Source: Bullera alba (lineage: Eukaryota > Basidiomycota > Tremellomycetes > Tremellales > Bulleraceae). From it: a DNA stretch of 64,000 nt. Each line of letters begins with the position of its first letter. Position 1 is the stretch's first letter. The position numbers and the translations under genes are program-made. Positions 43,640 through 54,736 of the stretch are shown piece after piece. The stretch is from assembly GCA_001600095.1 (NCBI GenBank), contig BCIX01000006.1, positions 682,001-746,000 on the forward strand, given 5' to 3'. Under the pieces are notes generated by a model that searched no databases, was not told the DNA's origin, and worked only from the letters and a program-made list of their open reading frames with translations.

Positions 43640-45781
43640 ATGTCCGACTCGGCGAAAGAAGAGGTCAAGGCCGCAGAGCAGGTCACTGAAACCGCCGGAG
43701 AGACCAAGATGGAGGTGGATGCTCCAGCCAAGGCGACGACTCATGATCTGTCCGTGCCGAAGATTGAGGGAAAGACGGAAGCAGAGGTCGAGGAGTTGCT
43801 CGCCAAAGCCGCCAAACAGGGTGAGTGTGAGGCCGGGAAGTTTCGAGCTGTAAGGAGGGAAATGAGCACTAGGGGCTGTGATGGCGTGGGCGAGCTGGAG
43901 GCTTTGCTTTGATGAAGTAGTGGATAAATTGAGCTGACACGCTCTTCAGTCTACTTCTACTTCTCCGACGCCAACTTGCCCCAGGACAAGTTCTTCTTCT
44001 CCCTGACAGTCTGCAACAAGGAGGGCTGGGTGCCCATCAAGACCATCTCGACGTTCAAGCGAATGAGAGAGCTGCAGCCCCACGGCCAGGACTTTGTCAC
44101 GCTCGCCCTCCGACGGGCTATCGAGGCCGAAGGCAGCGACCCATTGTTGGCCGTGAGCGAGGACGGACAGAATGTCCGACGAGTCAGGTCCCTAGAGCCA
44201 GACACAACCGCCTGGTCTCGATCAGCTTACATCGTAAGTATCAGATCACTCTTCCGTGCTCCCTGGACAAATCGTTGACACCCCTGCAGAAAGGATTCGG
44301 TGCTGGTGACTCGGAGGACAACTCGCTAGACAAGATCGAGGCGTACGTCAAGCAGTTTGGACCTATCAACGCTATCCGAATGCGACGGGAGGACACCGAG
44401 AACAAAGATGACGAAGACGAGGAGAGTAAAGATGCCAAGGACAAGAAGAGGGTCTTCAAGTCTGGATACAAGAAGGGCGCTTTCAAGGTGGGTTTTCCGA
44501 AATTGGCGGCTTCGGAAGATCGCTATACTGATGAGCGTCCAGGGCTCTGTCTTCATCGAGTTCAAGAATGCCGCGGATCTGACTGCCTTCCTGGAGAAGA
44601 AGGAGCTGCCAAAGTTTGCCGAGGAGGAGATGGTCTTCATGTCCAAGTGAGTGGGGCCCAGATTCACAGCTGTGTCTGTCGAGAATCAGCTGACACCCCA
44701 TCTAGAGAAGACTACGTCGCGATGAAAGTCAAAGAGAAGGGTCTCGACCCCAAGACGATCCGACGGGGCAACGGACGCAAAGACGGCGACTCGTCCAACA
44801 AGTCCCGAGGTCCCAACGAGCAGACCGCGCCTTTCAACGCTTTCCGAGAGATGGCCAAACTGCGAAAGGGTGACGTGCCGCGATTGGCCAAGATCCCTGA
44901 CAGCGTTGCCGTGGTTGGCGAGCCGCTCTTCAAGCCCGGACAGAGGGGCGAGAAGAGGGAGAGGGACGAAGAGCCTTCCAAGCCCAGGCAGACGGTGAGT
45001 CCGGGCCAGCATGCAATGGGCCAATGCTGATCGCGCACTTAGGAAATCGAGTTCGAGTACAACGGCGGCCAGCTCAAGTTCGACAGAGTCAACAACAAAG
45101 TCCTGGACCCCGAGAACATCATCTTCACCGAGAACGCCGTTGTCAAGTTTGTCAACTGCGACCCCAACGCGGACTGGAAGCAGCTCAAGGTGGGCCAAGG
45201 CTGCGAGGGTATGACGAATGGGTGTGCTGACCCTGATTTCTAGGTGGACGTCCAGGCGCAAGGCATCGAGAGGCCGTTCATCGCGTACCCGCCCGGCTCG
45301 GCATTTGGCCGAATGGCCAAATACGACTCTAGCGTGATTACCGACGAGGAGAGGCAAAAGCTGAACGACGCCAAGATCAAGTTTGGCGCCAACGAGCTCG
45401 CCTGGGAGCAAATGTCCGGTGGGTCCCTCCCTCCATCAATCATTGTCAATCAAATTACTGACCCGTGACCTGGTAGAGCCCGAGCAGAGAGAGTTCTGGG
45501 CCACGCGAGCGGCCTACCAGGGCGGCAAGGCGTCCGAGAAGCTGGACGCCGAGGAGGCCTCGGCTTCGGATAAAGGCAGAGATCGCGGCGGCCGAGGTCG
45601 GGGTGGACGGGGTGGACGGGGCGGTGGTGGCCGGGGCGGTGGTGGTCGAGGCGGACGTGGACGAGGCGGTGGTCGGGGTGGACACAGGGAGAAGCGATCC
45701 CGAGATGATGATGATGGGAACGGAAGGGAGAAGAGGCAAAAGGACAACAGTGGTCTCCCGCCAACTGTCGCCACGGACTAG
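43640..45781 (+). CDS. La (Lupus antigen) RNA-binding protein with RGG box
   Basis: La binds UUU-OH ends of RNA polymerase III transcripts and assists tRNA maturation in the nucleus. Eight exons (43640-43820, 43950-44233, 44290-44487, 44543-44646, 44706-44994, 45043-45189, 45244-45418, 45477-45781) give 560 residues. The La motif is VYFYFSDANLPQDKFFF with WVPIKTISTFKRM and FVTLALRRAIEA. An RRM1 follows (IEAYVKQFGPINAIRMRR, GSVFIEFKNAADLTAFLEKK), with an acidic/basic insert between its strands. A second folded region (IEFEYNGGQLKFD through QLKVDVQAQGIERPFIAYP) fits an xRRM-like domain. The C-terminus has an RGG/GRG-repeat tract at 45595-45690 and a basic patch. Homologues of this kind include yeast Lhp1 and S. 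pombe Sla1; the RGG tail is an addition relative to them. Confidence 0.87.
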
Positions 45782-46192
45782 TCGCCTGGCGGTACTAGTA
45801 TGGGATTTCTGATTCTTTTCTCGTGGTGAGCGGCGGTCTATTGTGACGACTATGCATGTGTACGAGCGTACGAGCGCAAGGTGTGGTTATGATCACGTTG
45901 GGAATCGTGCCCGGCCTGTCCAGGCACATTTGATCTGGTCACACAAAACACACAATACGGTACCACACATCCCCCTTGACTCGAGGTGACTGCTGTACCT
46001 ATTGTCTGCTCGATACCTCGACGAGAGCATGATGCATGATGCATGATGCATGGTTGACCTGTCCTGATGCTCACGGAACAACACATCCTGCCTCTCTCGA
46101 AGATCTGATAGACCTCCAAACGCTCCCAGCCAATCTGTATCCAGCTACACCACCCCCCCCAGAACTCATCACTCACCCCAGCCCAGCCTAGC
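45782..46192. other. Intergenic with a 7-bp tandem repeat
   Basis: The 411-bp gap between tandem plus-strand genes contains GCATGAT-type units repeated three times at ~46027-46051. No gene is seen. Confidence 0.4.
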
Positions 46193-47580
46193 ATGCCCGA
46201 TCCCGCCATTGACGCAATCAATGCCGGGCTGCCATTCACCGAGCCCACGGATGGGATGTACGGAGGAGGGAGGATGAAACGCGTCAAGAGCGTGACGTTT
46301 GTTGCGAACCCGAACGACCCTAGTGCGCCGCCCGGGAGGGTGATCGACGTCGACGACGGGCACTCCGGAAGCGGCGGTGGTGGCGGGGGAAGATGGTTTG
46401 GGGGGAAGAAGTGGGGCAAGGGCAAGGTCGCCTGGGATCAGGTGAGCTCTGGTCTCCGGTAATCCAGTGCTCAAGTGATCCAGTGATGGCAGAGTACATC
46501 AGCCTTGCCCTGAAGCACACTCACTCAGCTAATTCTGCCAAGGAGCATCGAAATTTGACGTGCTCGATGGATAGTGACATTCACTGATAATCTGTGACCT
46601 GTAGCCAACGCCCAGCTGGTCCACGCCCAAGACCACGCATCCGATGTCCGCGCGGCCATTACCCACCCCATCGGGCAGCTCGCACTCTGCCGCTCAATCC
46701 CTCGGCCTCGGCCAGAACAGCCAAGGCACCGATGTCGGAAGTGGGGGTATGCTGTGGAACCAGCCCCTCGCCCCGTACGGGTGGGACATGAGTTGGCGAG
46801 AGAGACGGCATTGGCGGAAATTGGAGAAGGAGCAGGAAAAGCTGAGGCGAGATTGGGAGCGGGACGAGCTGAAACGGGCCAAGTCGGCGCACAAGGAGAT
46901 TGAGCGGAAGGAGAAGGAGGGGATCAAGAAGAAGAAGCAGGAGATCAAGTGGGTAGGGGGCGAAGCCCACCGTTCTTGCTGTATCACCAAGGAGCAATGC
47001 TGAGTGGTGTCACGTAGGGCGCAAGAGAAGCTGCTGAAAGCACACAGGAAGAACCCGTATCGCAGTATGCCGGACCCCACCCCGGCAACAAGCACCCTCA
47101 CCACAGCTACACCCACGCCAGGGGCAAAACCGACGCCCGCGGCACAAGCCCAGCCGACAAAGTGGATGATGATGCCGACGATGGAGGAGTTTGGGGTCAG
47201 AAGGCCGTTCGACGCGATGGGCCATCCCAGACCCGGGGGCACCGAGTGGCCCATGATGAGCCGGGCAATGACTCACGTGAGAAAGTGTCTCCATTGGCTA
47301 CCGGGGTTCCTTGTGAAAGTGTAGCGGGCTTGGAGAGCCTGGGATCATCCTTCTTCCCATCAAGTCGGCCGATCTGCCAGCCTGTCCAAGGCTCCAACAT
47401 CCTGTGCTGGGAGTGCTGACAATGTACCCGCAGGCCGTCATCGACATGTCCAGGGAGGAACGGGTACACGCCGTCAATGTGAGTGTAACCACGCGGGTCA
47501 GATCGTCATGAGTACAGTCGCTGATACGCACCGAGCAGGCCGGGTCCGTCCTAGGGAGCGGATGGGGAGGGACCTGGTAA
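46193..47580 (+). CDS. Unrecognised basic, coiled-coil-containing protein (312 aa)
   Basis: Five exons (46193-46441, 46605-46948, 47018-47276, 47434-47478, 47539-47580) join in frame. The N-terminus is MPDPAIDAINAGLPFTEP with a MKRVKSVTF basic stretch and a Gly run. A conserved-looking core WNQPLAPYGWDMSWRERRHW precedes a highly charged helix (RKLEKEQEKLRRDWERDELK and KKKKQEIK) that is probably a coiled coil or an RNA-binding arm. A Pro/Thr/Ala-rich stretch follows, then WMMMPTMEEFGVRRPFD. The C-terminus is built from two very short exons (45 and 42 nt) and ends GSVLGSGWGGTW. I know no family; it may be specific to basidiomycetes. Start ATG is the first in frame and splice sites are canonical. 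Confidence 0.65.
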
Positions 47581-47939
47581 GCCGAGTGAGGCGGTCAAGC
47601 CCTCGAGCGGAGAGCGGTCAGTCACTCATCAGTGCCAGGCACTGGGTCACGTATGGACTGTGCAGGCGAGCGTGATAGTAATATCAAGCAGCATGGCCAT
47701 GTATATAGTTATTAGTTACACAGAGAGACAGTCCGTACAAGCAGCACAGCAGCCCGCTCGGGCCCCGTCCACGTGGCAGTGACCCGGCTATCTCTCAACC
47801 GGACCGTGGGGTTCTGTCTCCAACATCCTCTGCTCTGCGCTACAAGTACACTCTTTGTTCTGGGGCATCCACATCACCAGAGTAGCAGTCCCACCTTCCA
47901 TAGCAGGAGACAGACTCAGCACTCTATACCGAGCTCGAC
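47581..47939. other. Intergenic between tandem plus-strand genes
   Basis: 359 bp with the 3' end of the previous gene and the promoter of the APH-type kinase. No gene or repeat recognised. Confidence 0.4.
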
Positions 47940-49616
47940 ATGTCCGGATGTCAGAGCCAGAAGGGCCAGAAAGTGGGGCAGGAGTATGGCGACATCAGAG
48001 CGCCATTGCCGTTGGACAGGCTGGTGCCGTACCTCGAGGCAAATGTGGACGGCTGGCAGGGACCCTTGGAGATCCAGCAGTTCAAGGTCAGTATATTGTA
48101 TAGATCTTTAGTGTTTTGTTTCGCTAACACTCACGTGGTCATAGTTCGGACAGGTGAGTTGTGTGGGTACCGCAGAGACAGACGTGAATTGACTTCTGCT
48201 CCCCTGCCATTCTCATCTTTCGCCCTGTAACCCCTTCTCGCCGACGCCATGACCTGCCTGGTTGTAGTCCAACCCGACATACCTCCTGACTACCCCTCGC
48301 CAATCTTACGTCCTGCGCAGAGCGCCATCCGGCCCTCTTCTCTCCCCGACGGCACACCGAGTCGACAGGGAGTTCCAGATATTACAATCTCTCAACTCGT
48401 ACAATGCCGCTTTGTCCGGTCAAGCACGAGAGGATCATGGGATCCCAGTGCCAAAGGTCTTTTGCCTGTGCATGGACCCCGAGGTGGCGGGGAGCGCTTT
48501 CTACGTTATGGAGTTTCTCAAAGGTCGGATCTTCCAGGATATCCGGATGCCAAGTTTGGACCAGGAAGAGCGTAGACAATGGTGAGTGGCAGTGACCTGC
48601 TGGGGATGGGTGAACAGAGCTGACTGAGCGCGGTATCATAGCTGGAAATCAACTATCAAGACACTAACGACATTATCGACGATCCCGCTCTCTTCGCTCA
48701 ACCTCCCCAGCTCGTTCTCCGCCGACCCAAATGCCAAACCCTACTTCACGCGTCAGGTCAACTCTCTGCTCAAAGTCTCCGCGGCACAGAGCAAGGCCAG
48801 GGTCAAAGAGACGGGCAAGGAGATTGGCCAGATATGGGGCACGAAAGAGCTCCACCCGTTCTTTGTCGAGGGGGCGAGGAGGATTGGAGAATGGGAGTCT
48901 GAGCGCAGGGCCGGATGTGTCGTCCATGGCGATTTCAAGATTGACAACTTGGTGAGTCACCCATTACATCTACCCGTCCTCTCCGTCGGGTTTGTGAGGG
49001 AGCACTCGCTAACGCTCACTCGGTGACCTACAGATCTTCCACCCCACCGAGCCCAGAGTGATTGGCATACTGGACTGGGAGCTGTGTACCCTCGGCTCAC
49101 CGCTGTCCGACCTGGGCAACCTACTCCTTCCGTTCTCCTTTGCGCCCATCACCCAGTCGTCCTTCCCGAACCGGGACACAGCGCGGGCCGCCTCGTCCAC
49201 CGGCCTCATGACGGGTTTGAAAGGGTTGTCCAGTCGGGAAACGGGTCTGCCGCAGAACAGCGAGATTGAGCAGTGGTGGGTGGAGGGTATGAACCAGGGG
49301 TTGCGATATCAATCTCAGCGAGCCGGTGGTGGATCCGGTGGTCAAGTTTGGTCCTGGCCCATTGGCGGATTGGAGTGAGTAGCACCAGCGATCCCATCGT
49401 TTATACCATCCCACTAAGCTGATACCCGCCAGGTGGGTCCGATCGTGGATCCTGTTCCGCCTGGCGGTCATTTGTCAGGGAATCGCAGCGAGAGCGGCTT
49501 TGGGCCAAGCCAGTTCCGCAGATGCCACAGCGGACGACTCGGCCTTCAACTTCTTTGGCAGGATGGCATGGGAGGCGAAAAAGGGTGAAGAGGCGCAATC
49601 CCGGGCAAAGCTGTAG
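47940..49616 (+). CDS. APH-type kinase-like protein (ACAD10/11 N-terminal-like)
   Basis: Six exons (47940-48086, 48145-48153, 48268-48581, 48642-48951, 49034-49374, 49433-49616) give 434 residues. The fold is that of aminoglycoside/choline phosphotransferases: FGQSNPTYLL (nucleotide loop), YVLRRAPSG (Lys-like ATP contact replaced by the RR pair), DREFQILQSL, FYVMEFLKGRIFQD, CVVHGDFKIDNLIF (catalytic HGDxxxxN) and VIGILDWELCTLGSPLSDLG (metal-binding D). These blocks match the kinase domain fused to acyl-CoA dehydrogenase in ACAD10/11, where it phosphorylates 4-hydroxyacyl-CoAs; here there is no dehydrogenase part. Exon 2 is only 9 nt, encoding FGQ of the conserved loop. The intron 48154-48267 is 114 nt. 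Substrate unknown. Confidence 0.88.
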
Positions 49617-49753
49617 CGCAGTCAGCGTTGTAGATCGGCTTGACGCAGAGTATCTATCATGTAGTCATGCGAGCCTGACCATGTGGCCAAACTTTTGGAC
49701 CGGTGCTAGCTAGTATCACGAAGGTGCATGGTGTGCAGCTCGGAGCCCGGCGG

Positions 49754-50964
49754 CTACTTGTTCACTCCGACCTTTCCATTTCCAGGCCACTCCACAACCT
49801 CTGGCCAATTCTCCGCCTTGACCCGCTCGACGGTTCCCGCCGGCAAAGGCAGTGCCAGGACGCCTTGCTTGCCCAACCAGTCTTTCTGCTCTTTACCACT
49901 CTGGAAATTCTTCATCCCCCTCCATCCGACCTTCTTCACCGCATCCTTGATGGAAACGTAGGCGTCCTCGAACCCGGGCACCCCGCCGCGCAGGTATATC
50001 AGGTTTAGCTTTGTGTCGATTCGGTGGACCAATAGGTTTTGAGTGGTTCGCTGAACGCCTCCCATCCTACCAGGCATTTTCTTTCCTTTCCAAACTCGAC
50101 CTGGGTCCTAAGGTCGATGAATGAGTATAATCATGCGAGAGAATAGAGTTGGACTGACCTGGTTACCACCGATGGAACCTGGAGATCGGTGCGTTTTCGT
50201 CGTACCGTGCGTCGCGGACTGGCCTCGGAAGCCATACTTCTTCATCACACCTTGGAACCCTTTACCCATGCTAGAGGAGTGTCAGTGGACGTTCTTCGTG
50301 GTCATCGGGGCCGAGTGAGGGGCTCAGGGGGCGAAGAGGTGACATGGCAACCTCCAACAAGCTGTGCCTTCGGCCCACCGCAGCCGCCTGACTCACGTTT
50401 TCGACGTCACATCGACAAATTGCCCCGGAACAAAGTGTGCGGCCGACAGCGTCGTGCCTACGGGCAATACTGCCTCTGGTGAAACTTGAAACGACTCGAG
50501 TTTGTGCTTTGGCGTGATGCCATGTTTGATGAAATGCCCTTGCATCTGTTCCGTGTGTTTCCGAGCTTCGATATTCGTCGATCCAAGCTGTAGCGAATGA
50601 TACTTTTCATTCGAATTCCTCGGTCCCTGCGCCATGACCACCTGACAGTCGTCGACCTAACAGTACGGTCAGTACGGCACATAATGAGTTGAGATGGGGA
50701 TGAGGTGGGACTGACCTGGAGGACGGTCACTGGCCACCGTTTACCATCCAAGTCCCATAACGTCGTCATCCCCCTCTTCTTCGCTATCAGCCCCGTCCGC
50801 TTGACATACGGCGTCCATTTCGCATCACTCGACGAAGACGACGAAGAGGAAGACTCGGCTTGGGTTGAAGACTCGGGCACGGCTTCCGTCGCGGTGGCAA
50901 AGTATCGATGCGTCCAGGAGGTGGGTATCCTCGATCCAGCCAGCGATCTCAGTAACGACGACAT
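49754..50964 (-). CDS. Mitochondrial large-subunit ribosomal protein uL3m
   Basis: uL3 binds 23S-like rRNA near the peptidyl-transferase centre. Four exons (50964-50716, 50656-50397, 50270-50159, 50107-49754) give 324 residues. The N-terminus is a mitochondrial presequence followed by a Ser run. Signature blocks are [67 protein letters not shown] and [11 protein letters not shown], all typical of uL3. The C-terminus has an added ~70-residue extension. The neighbour at 51.4 kb (plus) is divergent; nothing suggests co-function. Confidence 0.93.
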
Positions 50965-51393
50965 TGTGAGCGTGACGTGTGTGGTGTGGTTCTGAAGCAG
51001 TCACTCATAGACCAAGTTGCAGAGAGAAGTTGAACAGAGTGACCTTAATTGATTCCGCTTTTCGAGTTTCGCTTGGATCTCGGAATAACCGCCCAACGTC
51101 GACAGCGTAGTGGGTGACGGTGGTACTGGTGACTATAGTAGTGATCACATAGACGTAGGCCAGTAGCACAGAGCCCGGCGGGTCCGATCACAACCAATCT
51201 CCCCTGCTCGACAAGAATAAACCTCATTATCAAGGCAGGACGCAAAGGACTTGCTACGAAAGTCAAAACACGGCGGCCAGGGCACAGCACACAAACAAAG
51301 TCCCTTCAAGTGTCCCTCACCGAGCGATACTTTGCGACTGCGCCGAGACCCACGACTTCCCAGTTGGATCAGAGATAGCGGACGACAGCTGCG
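50965..51393. promoter_or_regulatory. Divergent promoter: uL3m (-) / Chs4-like (+)
   Basis: 429 bp between start codons. No additional gene recognised; the sequence nearest 51394 is rich in CA and AC words typical of a 5'UTR. Confidence 0.45.
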
Positions 51394-53119
51394 ATGGCAC
51401 GTCTTCGAGTTGAAATCCCACCGACGGGAGAACCAAATTACCCCCAGACGCAGTCGATGATGATGCCCGCCTCGACCCAGAGCTACGTCGGTCCCTCGGC
51501 GTCAATGTACTATGAAGAGGAGGACGGAGGGTCCAATAGGCAATCCAGAGTCGTGTCCCAGCCTGCCCCGCTGCTCGATCAATGTGAGCACAGACCCAAG
51601 TCTGCTTGAGCGCTTTGCTGATCAATGTATGACAATTCCTTGATTCTCCAACCCCTTGACCTACGCCCACCCTTTGCAAATTCCCCCCGATCCAATCCCC
51701 CAGCCCACCTTCGGCCGGGCAAGGAGGCCGCGCTGCTCTCCCACGACAGGACGCTGGATCTCTATAGAGAGAATGCGAAAAAGACAAACGACCCGGAATT
51801 GATGTTTGAGTTTTCGGTCTTTATGATCGACGCGGCAAAGGGCATGGTCGCAGCCACCGACGCTGACGAGACTGGGTCCATCACCCGCGGCGGACTGAAA
51901 CCCTCGGCTTTGGCGGACAAGAGGGAGGAATTGATCAAAGAGGCAACGGCGCTGTTGAAGCGTTTGGCAGATAGGGGACATCCGGACGCACAGTATTTCC
52001 TGGCGGATTGCTATGCGAATGGAATTGGAACCGTGCGGGGCAGACAGGACTTTGACAAGGCTTTCCCGCTCTTCGTCCTCGCCGCCAAGCATGGCCATCC
52101 GGACGCTTGCTATCGCGCCGGCACGTGTTGCGAGCATGGATGGGGATGTAGGCGAGAGAATGCCAAGGCGATCCAGTTTTACAAGTCAGTCGGCATCCCC
52201 AAATCACTGTCACAGTTGTTGGTGATGATGAAAAGTCGCTGATGGCAACTTGGTAGGAAAGCAGCGGTCGGGCTCCACCCTGGAGCAATGTACCGACTCG
52301 GCACGGCCGAGCTCAATGGATCCGTGGGGCTCAGCAAGAAACCGAAAGAAGGGGTCAAATGGCTCAAACGATCCGCCGAGCACGCCACGGAAGAGTACCC
52401 ACACGCGCTGCATGAACTGGCACTGCTTCACGAGCGGGGTATCGACAACATCCTGTTTGTCGACAACGACTATGCTGCAGAGCTGTTGGCCCAGGCGGCC
52501 GAGTTGGGTTATGCCCCAAGTGCGTTCAAGCTCGGTGAATGTTACGAGTACGGCAAGATGGGATGTCCGCAGGACGCCGCCTTGTCAATACACTACTACG
52601 TGGGTCCGGGGACACCTATAGGCGCAAGGGGACAGAGCGCTGACTCGACACTATGCCGCGCCAGAACATTGCCGCTCAGCAAGGCCACCGGGACGCATGT
52701 TTCGCTCTCACAGCGTGGTATCTCGTCGGCTCACCGGGCGTCCTTCCGCAGTCCGACACCGAGGCGTATCTGTGGGCTAAAAAGGCCGCCGAGATGGGCC
52801 TCGCCAAAGCCCAGTACGCCGTGGGATACTTCACAGAGGTGTGTCCCGGATCCCTCCACAGATCTCAGCTCCGCCATCAACAGTAGAAACTGCGTGCTAA
52901 TAGCCTGATTAGACCGGAGTGGGCACAGAAGCCAACGTGCCAGAAGCTATGAAATGGTACAAGCAAGCAGCGGAGGGAGGGGATAAACGCGCCACGAAGC
53001 GACTCGCCTCGACACACCGCACGGGGAATCAGGTCCTCGACCGGCGGTTGGAGATCGAGGCCATGAAAGAGGACAGCGGGCACAAGGGCTCCAAGGGCGA
53101 TGGCTGCGTTGTCATGTAG
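51394..53119 (+). CDS. Sel1-repeat chitin synthase regulator (Chs4/Skt5-like) with CAAX box
   Basis: Five exons (51394-51583, 51704-52184, 52257-52599, 52665-52838, 52913-53119) give 464 residues. Six to seven Sel1-like TPR repeats are visible: LADRGHPDAQYFLADCYANG, AAKHGHPDACYRAGTCCEHG, AAVGLHPGAMYRLGTAELNG, ELGYAPSAFKLGECYEYG, AAQQGHRDACFALTAWYLVG and AAEMGLAKAQYAVGYFTETG with AAEGGDKRATKRLA. The protein ends GDGCVVM, a CAAX farnesylation box. Skt5/Chs4 proteins have the same Sel1 core and C-terminal CAAX, and activate and localise chitin synthases at the plasma membrane; tremellomycetes have several Csr paralogues. Intron 1 (51584-51703) is 120 nt, longer than most here. The N-terminus is low complexity. 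Confidence 0.87.
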
Positions 53120-53521
53120 CCCAAGTGCTGGCAAGTACCGGAAGGCCTCCCCATGACGAGATACGAAATAGACGATTGTGATTGTGCTTGATGTGCCCGG
53201 CCAGTGGTCCGTGGTAGAGTAGAGCCATTTCCCTGATTTTATACCCCCCGATTCGCGTATGACTAGTGACGATTTGTAGCCATGTACTCTAGACACGAGA
53301 GTCGCCCGCCCTCTAACGCCGGAGACTCAGAGTACAGACCCGCAGTACTGCAGGACTAGTTGAGCGGTGTTGATGAATTAGAGTTTGTTAATTTGTCCTC
53401 TCAGTTTAAATTTACAAAAGGTCGATCGTCCACCGGGTCCAGTGTTCACCCAACGCACTGCTGTAAGAGCCGTTTGCAACTCATCTCAGTGACTGACTCT
53501 CTACAACAAACACCTAGCACC
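53120..53521. other. Intergenic between tandem plus-strand genes
   Basis: 402 bp with the Chs4-like 3' region and BRX1 promoter; AT-rich around 53380-53420. No gene recognised. Confidence 0.4.
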
Positions 53522-54617
53522 ATGGCATCGATATACAAAGCGTCCTCGGAGCTCAAGCGCAAAGCCGGCGACAAGGGCAAAGGAAGAGCACGGGATGACG
53601 ACGGCGAGGTCGTCTCGCAACAAGTGGAGAAAAAGGCGAGAAAGGATAAAGTCCTGATGCTGTGTTCGAGGGGGGTGACGCAGAGGCACAGGCACTTGAT
53701 GAGGGATCTCGAGGTGCTGCTCCCGCATACCAAGAAGGGTGAGTGGCATATACGAGGGGTGCTTGTGGTTGTGCTGACGCATCTGTAGACTCCAAACTAG
53801 ACACGAAATCGTCCCTACACCTGATCAACGAGCTGGCCGACCTGCACTCGTGCAACAACTCGCTCTACTTTGAGACCCGAAAACACGAAGACCTGTACCT
53901 CTGGATGACCCGTTCGCCCAATGGACCCTCTGCCAAGTTCCACGTGCAAAACATCCACACCATGGACGAGCTCAAGATGACGGGCAACTGCCTCAAGGGC
54001 TCGAGGGGCATTTGCGTATTTGACGGCGGATGGGACAGCGAGCATTGGGCACTGCAAAAGGAGATGTTCACGCATGTGAGTCGAGGCCGTCTGCTTACTT
54101 GGTTGTCAATATGACGGAGTGGGGCTTTGCTGATGGTTGAGTCGAACAGGCGTTTAGCGTGCCCAAGAATTCTAGGCGACTGAAACCGTTTGTCGACCAC
54201 ATCTTCCTCTTCTCCATTCTCGACAACAAAGTCTGGTTCAGGAACTACCAGGTGAGTCTCAACCCCCTCACGCCTATCAGCTGCTTTGTTTACGGAGGTT
54301 GACGCTGACGCGTCTCGTAGATCATTGAGAAAGACCCGTTGCAGCCATCGGGTCCTCCGCAGACTTCGCTCGTCGAGATCGGACCGCGATTCGTCCTCAC
54401 CCCAATAAGACTGTTCGAGGGGTCGTTTGGCGGACCGACCCTGTTCCAAAACGCAGAGTTCATCTCCCCGACGGCCGCGAGGGCAAGTATCAAGAGAAGC
54501 CAGGGGGACAAGTACAGGGTCCGCAAGGAGGACGAGGGGGATCGTGTCGAGAGGAACAAGAGGAGAAAGGAGGAGGTCGGGGAGGACGAGCTGGCCAGGG
54601 CGAAAGTGTTCGCCTAG
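53522..54617 (+). CDS. BRX1: Ribosome biogenesis protein BRX1
   Basis: Brx1 is a Brix-domain nucleolar protein needed for 60S subunit assembly. Four exons (53522-53738, 53789-54075, 54150-54251, 54321-54617) give 300 residues. After a basic N-terminus come LMLCSRGVTQRHRHLMRDLE and LLPHTKKDSKLD, then INELADLHSCNNSLYFETRK and DLYLWMTRSPNGPSAKFHVQ, NCLKGSRGICVFDG, LKPFVDHIFLFSILDNKVWF and LVEIGPRFVLTPIRLFEGSF. These are the Brix-domain strands in order. The C-terminus is charged, with KRSQGDKYRVRK and RNKRRKEE. Length and motif order match the family. Confidence 0.95.
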
Positions 54618-54736
54618 ACAGCGCGTTCGTGGCAGCTGGGGGTTTCGTTACGACTATGCATCGCTTGTATATCACACCACAGTTCTCGAATTTTGACGCG
54701 AAGACAACATTGTGCGGCGCTTCGCGCCTCCTACAT

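Noticed and set aside
43410..43853. Alternative plus-strand frame overlapping the La 5' exon
   Set aside because: The La frame has the recognisable domain downstream; the alternative frame is Arg-rich and ends without homology.
45450..45774. Antisense frames over the RGG region of La (Pro/His/Ser-rich)
   Set aside because: They are the low-complexity reverse of the Gly/Arg-coding strand, with no start context or splice structure.
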